Origin: Actinomadura fibrosa
Lineage (GTDB): Bacteria > Actinomycetota > Actinomycetes > Streptosporangiales > Streptosporangiaceae
NCBI RefSeq assembly: GCF_900659615.1
Contig: NZ_CAACUY010000016.1
Span: 27,274-91,273 of the forward strand
Length of the DNA: 64,000 nucleotides
Reading direction: 5' to 3'
Position numbers and translations under genes: made by a program. Below are positions 24,860 to 33,188 of the stretch, in pieces. Each line of letters opens with the position of its first letter. Position 1 is the first letter of the stretch. The notes beneath the pieces are model-generated. The model saw nothing but the letters and a program-made list of their open reading frames with translations, was not told the DNA's origin and ran no database searches.

Positions 24860-27019
24860 TCACTGGACGACGATCTTCCCGGTGCTCTGCGGGAAGACGG
24901 GGTCGTTGTAGAAGTACTCGCCGCGCTTCGTGAAGGTGTGCGTGAAGGACTGGCCGGGCTTCAGCCGCCCGGTGTTGAACACGTGCTCGAAGAACGACGC
25001 GGCGCCGTGCGAGTGCTCGTTGCCGGACGGGTTGACGAACGTGACCTCGGTGCCCACCGGAACCGTCATGTGCTGCGGGGACATGGCGTTCTGCGCGACG
25101 GTGTTCTCCTCGGTGCCCGGTGCTCCGGCGGCGGCGTTCCAGACCCGGCCGAGGGTGACGGTGTTGCCCGCGTCCGCGCCGGCGACGGCCGCCGTGCGGA
25201 TCTGGTTGCGCTTGGACGGCGGGGTGGGCGCGGGCGCCGGGCCGACCTTGCCGTGCAGTCTGAACGCCCACAGGTGGTCGCCCTTGGGGATGTCGGGATA
25301 GGGCAGCCCGCTGCCGCCGGCGAACACCGCGACGTACTGCTCGCCGTCGATCTCGTAGGTGACCGGGCTGGTGTGCACGCCCGCCCCGCACTGCCAGCTC
25401 CACAGGTCGCGGCCGGTCGCGTCGTCCATCGCGTGCAGTACCCCGTCGGGCCCGCCCTGGAACATGACGCGCCCGGCCGTCGTGAGGATGCCGTTGCCGT
25501 GGGCGAGCGACCACTCGCCCTCCTTGCGCCACACGGGCCGGTTGGTGCGCGGGTCGACGGCGACGATGCCGCCGGAGAAGTACTCGCCGAGCGGACGGGC
25601 GGTGTTGACGCGCCCGCCGTTGGTGTTGGAGTAGGACGAGTTGATCAGCCCGTACCCGACGTAGACGAACCCGGTGTGCGGGCTGAACGACATGTACGAC
25701 CAGTCCGCGCCGCCGCCGGCGCCGGGGAACAGGATGGTCGCGTCGTCCCAGAACGGGGTGAAGATCTCGCCGGTCGGGTAGTACGGGACGGGCCGGGTGG
25801 TGTCGTGGTAGCTCGGCGCCTGGTGGACGAAGGGCGCGCCGCCCGGAAACGGCTGCGTCGGCCAGGTCTTCTGGCGCGGGTCCTGCGGGACGGGCCGCTC
25901 GGTGATGCCGTGCACGCCCTTGCCGGTCTCGCGGTCCAGGATGTAGAACATCCCGACCTTGCTGCCGTACACGACGACCTTGCGCGTGCGGTGGCCGATC
26001 TTCAGGTCGATCAGCACCGGGGCCATGACGTTGTCGAAGTCCCAGATGTCGTGGTGGACGGACTGGAAGTGCCAGCGCCGCTTCCCGGTCTTGGCGTCGA
26101 TGGCGACGATGCAGTTGGCGAACAGGTTCGTCCCGCCGCGGGTGGAGCCGTTGGTGCGGGGATAGGGGTTGCCGAACGTCCAGTAGACGAGGCCGAGCTC
26201 GGGGTCGACCGCCGGGTGGATCCAGCAGACGGCGCCGCCGGTCCGCCAGCTGTCGCCCTCCCAGGTGTCGTTGCCGTACTCGCCGGGGCCGGGCGGGCCC
26301 CAGAACGTCCAGGCGATCTCGCCGGTCCGGGCGTCGAGGGCGTAGGCGCGGCCCCGGGCGCCGGCGGTGCTGCCCTCGGTGCCGACGTAGATGAGGCCGT
26401 CGAAGTACACGATGGCGCCGGCGAGGCCGCCGCGGTTGCCGCCGCACTGCCCGTTCTGCGGATCGCAGCCGGGGTCGCCCTCGCCCGCGACCAGCAGCTC
26501 CCGCTGCCACACGACGGCGCCCGTCCGCTGGTCGAGCGCGTAGACGATGTTGGCGCCGGAGGTGGTGAAGACCAGCCCCTCACCCAGCCCGACGCCGCGC
26601 ATGTTGGTCTGCTGCGAGCCGACGTTGGTCTTCCACTTGACCGCGCCGGTGCGGCCGTCGACGGCGAACACGTTCTGCTGGCCGGTCTGGACGTACAGCA
26701 CGCCGTCCTTGGCGACGATCGTGCTCTGCTGCGACCGGCCTGAGGTGCTGCCGCCTTCCAGGTTGACGTGCCAGGCGCCGCCGAGGTGCCGGACGTTGCC
26801 GCGGTCGATCCTCCTCAGCGTCGAGTGGTTCTGGTTGCCGAGGTCGCCGCAGACCTTCGGGAAGTCGCGGCCCGTGGCGCCGAACGCGGCCGGCTGGGGC
26901 GGGACGGGCAGCGCGAGGCGGGACGGGGCGGCGCCGGCCGCGGGAGCGCGAAGCGGCGTGAAGGCGACGGTGCCGCCGACGACCGCCGCCGCGCCGGTCA
27001 GGAAGTTCCGCCGGTCCAT
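24860..27019 (-). CDS. Tat-exported PQQ-dependent dehydrogenase with C-terminal cupredoxin-like domain
   Basis: 719 residues from the ATG at 27019 (GGGAG six bases before it). The N-terminus MDRRNFLTGAAAVVGGTVAF is a twin-arginine signal. The body is an eight-bladed quinoprotein propeller with tryptophan-docking repeats (AVDGRTGAVKWKTNVG, ALDQRTGAVVWQRELL, AIDAKTGKRRWHFQSV). It carries the typical HHDIWDFDNVMAPVLID block, whose first Asp is a candidate catalytic base, TFGNPYPRTNG and GTEGS. There is no cytochrome c CxxCH and no vicinal Cys pair. Instead the last about 95 residues look like a plastocyanin-type cupredoxin (MTVPVGTEVTFVNPSGNEHS, LKPGQSFTHTFTKRGEYFY), but the usual Y-C-x2-H-x2-M ligand loop reads YNDPVFPQS. 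So the copper site is lost. It oxidises an alcohol or sugar outside the membrane; substrate unknown. Confidence 0.88.
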   Translation of the reverse strand: MDRRNFLTGAAAVVGGTVAFTPLRAPAAGAAPSRLALPVPPQPAAFGATGRDFPKVCGDLGNQNHSTLRRIDRGNVRHLGGAWHVNLEGGSTSGRSQQSTIVAKDGVLYVQTGQQNVFAVDGRTGAVKWKTNVGSQQTNMRGVGLGEGLVFTTSGANIVYALDQRTGAVVWQRELLVAGEGDPGCDPQNGQCGGNRGGLAGAIVYFDGLIYVGTEGSTAGARGRAYALDARTGEIAWTFWGPPGPGEYGNDTWEGDSWRTGGAVCWIHPAVDPELGLVYWTFGNPYPRTNGSTRGGTNLFANCIVAIDAKTGKRRWHFQSVHHDIWDFDNVMAPVLIDLKIGHRTRKVVVYGSKVGMFYILDRETGKGVHGITERPVPQDPRQKTWPTQPFPGGAPFVHQAPSYHDTTRPVPYYPTGEIFTPFWDDATILFPGAGGGADWSYMSFSPHTGFVYVGYGLINSSYSNTNGGRVNTARPLGEYFSGGIVAVDPRTNRPVWRKEGEWSLAHGNGILTTAGRVMFQGGPDGVLHAMDDATGRDLWSWQCGAGVHTSPVTYEIDGEQYVAVFAGGSGLPYPDIPKGDHLWAFRLHGKVGPAPAPTPPSKRNQIRTAAVAGADAGNTVTLGRVWNAAAGAPGTEENTVAQNAMSPQHMTVPVGTEVTFVNPSGNEHSHGAASFFEHVFNTGRLKPGQSFTHTFTKRGEYFYNDPVFPQSTGKIVVQ

Positions 27020-27036
27020 ACTGTCTCCCAACTTAC

Positions 27037-27053
27037 GGTCCACCAGACGGACC
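27037..27053. promoter_or_regulatory. Palindrome in the leader of the PQQ dehydrogenase
   Basis: GGTCC-N7-GGACC (27037-27053) between the start site and the ribosome site. Its left part GGTCCAcCAGAC resembles the GGTCCA..TAGACC motif seen before the ThuA and IclR genes, so it may bind the same regulator. Confidence 0.4.
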
Positions 27054-27076
27054 TCAGGGTCCGATCGACGGGTGAC

Positions 27077-27105
27077 ACGGTAAGCCGCATCCGACACTCT
27101 GGCAA
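27077..27105 (-). promoter_or_regulatory. Promoter of the PQQ dehydrogenase-pqq operon
   Basis: On the minus strand TTGCCA (27100-27105) and TACCGT (27077-27082) are separated by 17 bases. They fit sigma-A type -35/-10 boxes and sit about 60 bases before the start codon. Confidence 0.5.
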
Positions 27106-27242
27106 TAGTCGACACCTCGGACGCCGTCCGCGCATCGGCAAGTTCACCAGTCGTGTCGGCGGAGGTGCCCTTCGCCGGACGGTGGCGGCCCACGTCCGGG
27201 TATTGCCTGACGCGGGAGCGGCATGAGATCGTCCCAGAACCT

Positions 27243-27274
27243 CTAGATGGTTCGATTAGACCGCTAGACGGTCC
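27243..27274. promoter_or_regulatory. 21-bp phased direct repeats before the ThuA gene
   Basis: CTAGATGGTTC (27243-27253) and CTAGACGGTCC (27264-27274) repeat with a 21-bp period. Between them lies TTAGACCGC. The block ATGGTTCGATTAGACCGCTA matches a block in the IclR promoter (37747-37766) at 16 of 20 positions. Likely regulator sites. Confidence 0.5.
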
Positions 27275-27307
27275 ATCGGACGAGAACGCCGGAAAGGACC
27301 CCACCCC

Positions 27308-28297
27308 ATGAGGAGACCCTCCTCCCGCCTGCTCACCGCCGCCGGCGCGGCGATCGGCACGGCCGCCGCGCTGGTCGCCGCGACGCTGTCCACCGGGCTC
27401 CCGGCCACGGCCGGGCCCCTCACCCGGCCGAAGGACTCCGGCGCCCAGGAGCTCGGCGATCCCGTCTACGGCGTCTGCCGCGGCACGAACCCGCGCTGCT
27501 ACCACGACTGGGGCAACTTCGACCCCGCCAAGGGCTACAAGATCCTCGTCTACAGCCGCACCGCCGGCCCCCGGCACGCCAACCTCGGCCCGGCGCTCGG
27601 CGCGGGCCTGAACCCGCCGCTCGCCGACGCCAACGTGGCGCAGAAGGCGCTGGTCAAGATGGGGCAGGACAACGGCTTCGGCGTCGACTGGACCGAGGAC
27701 GTCGCGCAGCTCGCCTCGCCGTCCACGCTGTTCCGCTACAACGCCGTCGTCTTCATGAGCACCACCCGCGACACCCTGGACGACGCGGCCCAGACCTCGC
27801 TGCGGCAGTACATGCGCGGCGGCGGCGGCTTCGTCGGCATCCACAACGCCTTCGGCACCGAGTACAACTGGCCCTGGTACGAGGGCCTCCTCGGCGGCGC
27901 CAACTTCTACGATCACGGGCCCGCGCAGCCCGGGACCGTCCAGACCGTCGACCGTAGGGACGCCTCCACCGCCGGGCTGCCGGGCCGGTGGGACTTCGCC
28001 GACGAGTGGTACAACCTCGTCCCGTTCCCGAGCCAGGTGCGCTTCCTCGCCAGCGTGGACGAGAAGACCCTCGCGAAGGGCGTCGCGGGCAACATGAACC
28101 ACCCGGGGCACGGCTCCCTCCATCCCGTCGCCTGGTGCCAGTACTACGACGGCGGCCGGGCGTGGCTGACCACGCTGGGCCACGACGCCAAGGCGTTCAC
28201 CGACGACGGCTCGGCCTTCGCCGGGGCCAGGCAGTTCCAGAGCCTGGTGCTGAACGGCATCGAGTCCGCGATGGGCAAAAAGCCCTTCTGCCGCTGA
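27308..28297 (+). CDS. Secreted ThuA-like domain protein
   Basis: 329 residues from the ATG at 27308 (GGAAAGGA upstream). A signal peptide (RLLTAAGAAIGTAAALVAAT, cleavage near ATA-GP) leads into a ThuA/TIGR-like glutamine-amidotransferase-fold domain: YKILVYSRTAGPRHANLGPA, FGVDWTEDVAQLASPSTLFR, YNAVVFMSTTRDTLDDAAQT, GGGFVGIHNAFGTEYNWPWY, and HPVAWCQYYDGGRAWLTTLG. ThuA-type proteins act on 3-keto-glycosides or other carbohydrates, often next to sugar oxidoreductases. It is divergent from the PQQ dehydrogenase, which makes a periplasm-like oxidation of a sugar or polyol followed by ThuA action a reasonable hypothesis. Confidence 0.85.
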   Translation: MRRPSSRLLTAAGAAIGTAAALVAATLSTGLPATAGPLTRPKDSGAQELGDPVYGVCRGTNPRCYHDWGNFDPAKGYKILVYSRTAGPRHANLGPALGAGLNPPLADANVAQKALVKMGQDNGFGVDWTEDVAQLASPSTLFRYNAVVFMSTTRDTLDDAAQTSLRQYMRGGGGFVGIHNAFGTEYNWPWYEGLLGGANFYDHGPAQPGTVQTVDRRDASTAGLPGRWDFADEWYNLVPFPSQVRFLASVDEKTLAKGVAGNMNHPGHGSLHPVAWCQYYDGGRAWLTTLGHDAKAFTDDGSAFAGARQFQSLVLNGIESAMGKKPFCR

Positions 28298-28327
28298 CCC
28301 GCACCCCGCTGACCCGCACCCCGTCGA

Positions 28328-28401
28328 CCCTCGCCCCGCCGGCCCGAACGGAACCGGCGGGACGAGGGGGCCGCGCCTCATCGGGGCGCGGCGCGGCCCC
28401 C
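28328..28401. terminator. Double hairpin between thuA-like and livF genes
   Basis: Two GC-rich stems lie in the 120-bp gap between convergent genes: 28328-28342 with 28354-28368 (14 of 15 paired), then GGGGGCCGCGCC at 28366-28377 with GGCGCGGCCCCC at 28390-28401 (perfect 12 bp). The two share three bases and so may be alternatives. This should terminate transcription from both sides. Confidence 0.65.
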
Positions 28402-28416
28402 GGGCTCCGCCGCCAC

Positions 28417-29196
28417 CTACAGCCCCAGGTAGATGCGCCGGACCTGGACGTCGTCGCGCAGGTCGCGGGAGGTGCCGACCATCGCGACCTCGCCGTTCTC
28501 CATGACGACGCAGTCGCTGGTCGCCTCGAAGGTCAGCTTGGCGTTCTGCTCGACCAGCAGCAGGCTGAGCCCCTCCTCGCGGAGCCGCAGCAGGACCGCG
28601 AGGATGCCCTCGACGAGCTTGGGCGACAGGCCCATGGACGGCTCGTCCAGCAGGATCAGCCGGGGGCGGGCCATCAGCGCCCGGCCCACGGCCAGCATCT
28701 GCTGCTGCCCGCCGGAGAGCGCGCCGGCGAGCCGTCCGCGCATCTCCCCCAGCACCGGGAACAGCTCGTACACCTCGGCGAGCGACTCCCTGGTGCCCGC
28801 GCCGCGCCAGGCGCGGGCGTAGGCGCCGAGCATCAGGTTCTTCTCCACGGTGAGGCCGGGGAAGACGTGCCGGCCCTCGGGGACGTAGCCGATGCCGTGC
28901 CGGACGATCTCGCGCGCCTTGACCTTGGTCAGGTCCACGCCGCCGAAGGTCACGCGTCCCGCGCTGCGCGGGACCAGTCCCATCAGCGCCTTGAGCGTCG
29001 AGGTCTTGCCGGCCCCGTTCGCGCCGATGATCCCGACCGACTGGCCGGGCTCCACCGTGAAGCCGATCGAGTTGACCGCGCAGACCCCGCCGTAGTGGAC
29101 GGAGAGGTCCTCCACGGTCAGGGTCGCCGGCGCCGGGCCGGGCTCAATCCTCTCGGCGGTCTTCTCACCGTCGCGGGCGGTCGTGTCGGCGTTCAT
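28417..29196 (-). CDS. livF: Branched-chain-type ABC importer ATPase (LivF type)
   Basis: 259 residues from the ATG at 29196 overlapping the livMG stop (ATGA). Walker A GANGAGKTST, signature LSGGQQQMLAVGRALMARP, Walker B LILLDEPSMGLSP and the LivF-typical GYVPEGRHVFPGLTVEKNL identify the smaller of the two HAAT ATPases. It powers import with the LivG domain fused to LivM. The family imports amino acids, but also urea, amides and aromatic or short-chain acids; here the metabolic neighbours argue for a carbon source rather than an amino acid. Confidence 0.93.
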   Translation of the reverse strand: MNADTTARDGEKTAERIEPGPAPATLTVEDLSVHYGGVCAVNSIGFTVEPGQSVGIIGANGAGKTSTLKALMGLVPRSAGRVTFGGVDLTKVKAREIVRHGIGYVPEGRHVFPGLTVEKNLMLGAYARAWRGAGTRESLAEVYELFPVLGEMRGRLAGALSGGQQQMLAVGRALMARPRLILLDEPSMGLSPKLVEGILAVLLRLREEGLSLLLVEQNAKLTFEATSDCVVMENGEVAMVGTSRDLRDDVQVRRIYLGL

Positions 29197-31049
29197 GAGG
29201 TCACCTCGGTGGTCGGCAGCGGCATGTCGGCCATGGCGGAGTCCCCGAGGTAGGCCTCGATGACCGCGTGGTCCGCGACGACCTCGGCGGGGGTCCCCTC
29301 GGCGATGACGGACCCGTTGGCCAGGACGGTGACCCGCTCGCACAGCGACATCACCAGGCCCATGTTGTGCTCGATGAGCACGACGGTGACGCCGCTGCCG
29401 CGGATGGAGCGGACGATCTCCGAGAGCTGGCGCACCTCCTCGCCGTTGAGGCCGGCGGCGGGCTCGTCCAGCAGCAGCAGGCGCGGTGCCCCGGCCATCG
29501 CGCGGGCGATCTCGATGCGGCGCTGGATGCCGTAGGGCAGGGAGCCGGGCCTCGCGGCGGCGAACTCGGTCAGCCCGAACCGGTCGAGCAGGTCGTCGGC
29601 CTGCCGGTGCAGGCGGCGCTCCTGCCGCCAGACGCCGACGGGCCACAGCGCGTACTTCCAGATCGCGTACGTCCGGGACCGGTCGAGGGCGACGAGCAGG
29701 TTGTCCCGGACGCTCAGCTCGCCGAACAGCCGCAGGTTCTGGAAGGTCCGGGCCAGGCCGTGCCGCGAGAGCCGGTACGGGCGGGAGCCGGAGACGACGT
29801 GCCCGTCGATCAGGACCCGTCCGCCGGACGGCCTGTAGAAGCCGCTGACGATGTTGAACAGCGTGGTCTTCCCCGAGCCGTTCGGCCCCACGATGCCGCG
29901 AATCTCGCCGCGCTCGACCGTGAGGGACACGTCCCGCAGCGCCTTGAGCCCGCGGAACTGCTTGGCGACGCCGCTGATCTCCAGCATGGGCCGCGAGTCA
30001 CCGGTCTCCCGGCCCTGGTCGCCGACGCCCTGGTCGCCGGCGGCCTCGTAGGGGCGGAACTCCCGGAGCACCGACCGTTCCGCGGTCCTGCCGAGCCGGC
30101 GGTCCAGGAGGGCCTTGAGCCGGGTAGGGACGCCGGCGAGCCCGGTGGGCGCGAACACCACCATGAGGACGACGACGATGCCGAAGCCGAGCTGCGCGTA
30201 GGTGGGGTAGTCCACGAGCTGCTCGCGGATCAGCGTCAGGCCGACGGCGCCGACGACGCAGCCGACGAGGCTCTGCCGCCCGCCGATCACGACCATCGCC
30301 AGCAGCAGGAACATGTTGGCGATGTTGAACGTGTCGGGGGCGATGTAGCGGATGAGCCCCGCGTACAGCACGCCGGCGAGGCCGCCGAAGACGCTGGACA
30401 GCATGAAGGCGGTCATGCGCAGCAGCGGGATCTCGGCGCCGACCGCGCCGGCGGCGAGCGGGTCGTCCCGCATCGCCATGAGCCTGCGGCCGAGGCCCGT
30501 CCGCACGACGAACAGCGCGAAGGCCAGCGCGAGCGCGAACACCACCACTTCCAGGTAGTAGTACAGGTACTCGCTGGACAGGTCGACGCCGAACATCGGC
30601 GGGACGGGGATCGCCGAGATGCCCTCGGCGCCGCCCGCGATCTCGGCGTTGGTCGTCCAGTTGATGAAGCCGAGCGCGAGGCCGAGGGTGACGATGCCGA
30701 GGTAGTGCGACTGCATGCGCAGCGCCGGGACGCCGACGAGCAGCCCGATCAGCGCGGACGCGAGGAGCGCCACCGCGGCGGCCGGCCAGAACCCGAGGCC
30801 GTTGTGGGTGGTGAGGATCGCGGTGGTGTAGGCGCTGACCCCGAAGAAGGCGATCTGCGCCAGGTTGATCTGGCCGGCGATGCCCATGGCCAGGCCCATC
30901 CCGATCGCCAGCAGCGCGAACACCAGCGCGACGTCCACGACGTGGATGGCGTAGCCGCCGAGCGTGTACGGCAGCAGCCAGGCGATGAGGACGAACCCCG
31001 CGACCGTCCCCAGCCGCGGCGCGTTGCGGTGCCTGAGGAGGGTGCTCAT
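29193..31049 (-). CDS. Fused LivM permease-LivG ATPase
   Basis: 618 residues from the ATG at 31049, overlapping livH by ATGA. Residues 1-325 are a LivM-type permease (GMGLAMGIAGQINLAQIAFF, GVPALRMQSHYLGIVTLGLA, LRMTAFMLSSVFGGLAGVLY). After a hydrophilic linker of about 30 residues, a complete LivG ATPase runs from about 355: MLEISGVAKQFRGLKALRDV, Walker A GPNGSGKTTLFNIVSGFY, LARTFQNLRLFGELSVRDNL, signature SLPYGIQRRIEIARAMAG (GI instead of SGG) and LLLLDEPAAGLN. Fusion of these two subunits is known in actinobacteria and proteobacteria and fixes 1:1 stoichiometry. Confidence 0.93.
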   Translation of the reverse strand: MSTLLRHRNAPRLGTVAGFVLIAWLLPYTLGGYAIHVVDVALVFALLAIGMGLAMGIAGQINLAQIAFFGVSAYTTAILTTHNGLGFWPAAAVALLASALIGLLVGVPALRMQSHYLGIVTLGLALGFINWTTNAEIAGGAEGISAIPVPPMFGVDLSSEYLYYYLEVVVFALALAFALFVVRTGLGRRLMAMRDDPLAAGAVGAEIPLLRMTAFMLSSVFGGLAGVLYAGLIRYIAPDTFNIANMFLLLAMVVIGGRQSLVGCVVGAVGLTLIREQLVDYPTYAQLGFGIVVVLMVVFAPTGLAGVPTRLKALLDRRLGRTAERSVLREFRPYEAAGDQGVGDQGRETGDSRPMLEISGVAKQFRGLKALRDVSLTVERGEIRGIVGPNGSGKTTLFNIVSGFYRPSGGRVLIDGHVVSGSRPYRLSRHGLARTFQNLRLFGELSVRDNLLVALDRSRTYAIWKYALWPVGVWRQERRLHRQADDLLDRFGLTEFAAARPGSLPYGIQRRIEIARAMAGAPRLLLLDEPAAGLNGEEVRQLSEIVRSIRGSGVTVVLIEHNMGLVMSLCERVTVLANGSVIAEGTPAEVVADHAVIEAYLGDSAMADMPLPTTEVTS

Positions 31050-31915
31050 GCGCGGCTCACCGTCGTCTCGCCGAACAGGCCCGTCGGCCGGATCATGATC
31101 ACCACGGTGAACACCAGGAAGACGACGAGCTCGGAGTAGCCCTGGAAGTGGCCGGCGGCGAAGGAGTCCAGGACGCCGATGGCGAAGCCGCCGGCGATGG
31201 CGCCCGGGATGTTGCCGCAGCCGCCGAGCATCGCGGCCGCGAAGCCCTTGATGCCGATGGTGCCGCCCATCGTCGGGTTGACGTACAGCAGCGGGCCGAC
31301 CAGCCCGCCGGCGAGCGCGGCGAGCCCGGCGCCGAGGGCGAACGCGATCGCGTTGCTGCGCCCGACGTGGATGCCGACCGCGGTGGCCGCCTCGTGGTCC
31401 ATCGCGACCGCCTGCATCGCGGCGCCCATCTTCGTGCGCTGGAGGAAGGCGACCAGCAGGAACACGGCCGCCGCCGCGATGGCCAGCACGACGAGGTCGT
31501 AGGTGCGGACGCGGAGCCCGAAGAACTCCAGCGGGGCGCCGCCGACGGGGGTGCGGACGGCGCGCCCGGTCGCCCCCCAGATGAGGACGGCGACCGCCTG
31601 GAGGACCATCCCGAAGCCGATCGTGCCGATCAGCATGAGGGTGAAGTCCTTGTTCTCCAGCGGGCGCAGCACCCGCTCGATGAACAGGCCGATGAGGCCC
31701 GTCACCGCGATGGCCAGGACCATGGCCAGGGCGAAGGGAAGCCTGGTCGACATGTAGAACGTGGACGCGGCGTAGGCGCCGATCATGAGCACGTCGGCGT
31801 GCGCGAAGTTGACCAGCCCCATGGTGCGGTAGACGAGGGAGAATCCCATCGCCACCAGGGCGTAGATCGCGCCGAGGCTCAGTCCGCCTATCAGTGTCTG
31901 AAGGAAGACCTGCAT
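31046..31915 (-). CDS. livH: Branched-chain-type ABC importer permease (LivH type)
   Basis: 289 residues. Typical LivH opening LQTLIGGLSLGAIYALVAMG and FSLVYRTMGLVNFAHADVLM, then MDHEAATAVGIHVGRSNAIA, ALAGGLVGPLLYVNPTMGGT and IKGFAAAMLGGCGNIPGAIA. Eight or so membrane helices. It pairs with the LivM domain of the downstream fusion to form the translocation path. It starts 51 bases after the binding-protein gene. Confidence 0.93.
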   Translation of the reverse strand: MQVFLQTLIGGLSLGAIYALVAMGFSLVYRTMGLVNFAHADVLMIGAYAASTFYMSTRLPFALAMVLAIAVTGLIGLFIERVLRPLENKDFTLMLIGTIGFGMVLQAVAVLIWGATGRAVRTPVGGAPLEFFGLRVRTYDLVVLAIAAAAVFLLVAFLQRTKMGAAMQAVAMDHEAATAVGIHVGRSNAIAFALGAGLAALAGGLVGPLLYVNPTMGGTIGIKGFAAAMLGGCGNIPGAIAGGFAIGVLDSFAAGHFQGYSELVVFLVFTVVIMIRPTGLFGETTVSRA

Positions 31916-31966
31916 GGTTCTCTTTCTGCGCGGCCGGCGTCGGAGCCGGCGAGGGGTCGTCCGCCG

Positions 31967-33124
31967 TCAGCCGTCGGCCTTGACGACCGTCCCGTTCTTC
32001 ATGATCCCGATGGAGGTCGCCTTGATGCCGACCCCGGTCTCGTCGTACTGGAAGTCGCCGAGCAGCCCCTTGTGCCGGACGGCGCGGATGGCGTCGGCGA
32101 GCTTCCGGCCGGTGGCGACGCCGCTGTTCTTCAGGGCGGTGAGCAGGATCGTCGTCCCGTCGTAGGCCTTGGCGCCGTGCAGCTCGGCGTCCTCGCCGTA
32201 GGCGGCCTTGTAGGCGGCGGCGAACTTCCTGGACGCCTCGGAGACCTCGTTGCTGAGGTAGGGCGAGCTGACGATGGTGCCCTCGACGTTCTTGACGCCC
32301 GCGGTGTCGCGGTAGACGGGGGTGCCCTGCGGGGCGGCGCCGGCGAACGGCGCGTCGATGCCGAGGTCGCGGGCCTGCTTGACGATGAGGCCGGACTCGA
32401 CCTCCTCCGAGCCGATGAAGACCACGTCCGGGGACTTCTGCCGGATCTTGGTGAGCTGGGCGCTGAAGTCCTTCTGGTCGGTGGTGACGACCTCGTCGGC
32501 GACGGGCTTGATCGAGCGGTCGCTCAGCGCCTTGAGGAACGCGTCGTGCTCGCCCTTCCCGTAGGACCCGTTGTTGCTGATCATCGCGATCTTCTTCATC
32601 TTCTTGGCGTCCACGACGTACTTCGCGAGCGTCTCGTCGTAGGTGCTGGACGTGGGCCCGTTGAGGAACAGGAACGGGCTCTTGAGCGCCACCATCCCGT
32701 TGGACTGGCCGGAGGCGATGTTCGGGATCTCGTGCTGGCGCAGGGTCGGCGCCATCGCGATCGTGACGGCGCTCTCCGCGGTGCCGATCATCGCGAGGTA
32801 CTTCTGGCTGGCGATCTTGCGGGCGATGTTGGTGCCGACGGTGGGGTCGCCCTGGTCGTCGAAGACGTCCAGCTTGATGGTGCGGCCGTTGATGCCGCCG
32901 GCCCTGTTCCATTCGTCGACGGCGAGCTTGGCGCCCTTGTACTCCCACTTGCCGAGCGAGCTGAGCTGCCCGCTCTGCGCGTCGACCACGGCGATCTTGA
33001 TGGGGCCGCTGCCGCCGGAGCCGGAGTCCTTCGACTCACCGGGGGCGCCGCAGGCGGCGGTCAGCCCGGCGGCGAGCACTCCGGCGGCCAGGGCGGAGAC
33101 ACGGGGTCGGGGGGTGGTGCGCAT
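31967..33124 (-). CDS. livK: Lipoprotein substrate-binding protein of the Liv-type importer
   Basis: 385 residues from the ATG at 33124. Signal peptide with lipobox LTAAC (lipidated Cys25), so it is tethered to the outer face of the membrane. The type I periplasmic-binding fold of LivK/LivJ is seen in IKIAVVDAQSGQLSSLGKWE, KLAVDEWNRAGGINGRTIKL, AMIGTAESAVTIAMAPTLRQ and HEIPNIASGQSNGMVALKSP. Its sequence does not reveal the ligand. It lies between catabolic enzymes and permeases in one operon, so the ligand is probably the substrate of the alcohol/aldehyde dehydrogenases and TPP enzyme or a related acid. Confidence 0.93.
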   Translation of the reverse strand: MRTTPRPRVSALAAGVLAAGLTAACGAPGESKDSGSGGSGPIKIAVVDAQSGQLSSLGKWEYKGAKLAVDEWNRAGGINGRTIKLDVFDDQGDPTVGTNIARKIASQKYLAMIGTAESAVTIAMAPTLRQHEIPNIASGQSNGMVALKSPFLFLNGPTSSTYDETLAKYVVDAKKMKKIAMISNNGSYGKGEHDAFLKALSDRSIKPVADEVVTTDQKDFSAQLTKIRQKSPDVVFIGSEEVESGLIVKQARDLGIDAPFAGAAPQGTPVYRDTAGVKNVEGTIVSSPYLSNEVSEASRKFAAAYKAAYGEDAELHGAKAYDGTTILLTALKNSGVATGRKLADAIRAVRHKGLLGDFQYDETGVGIKATSIGIMKNGTVVKADG

Positions 33125-33188
33125 GGATTCACCTCGGTGGGTGGGGATGTCGGGGTGGGTCGTGGTCGGGCTCGGGAGGTGGTCGGGC

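Noticed and set aside
24624..26510. 628-codon minus-strand frame inside the PQQ dehydrogenase
   Set aside because: Arg/Gly/Pro-rich shadow of the dehydrogenase frame; no conserved protein features.
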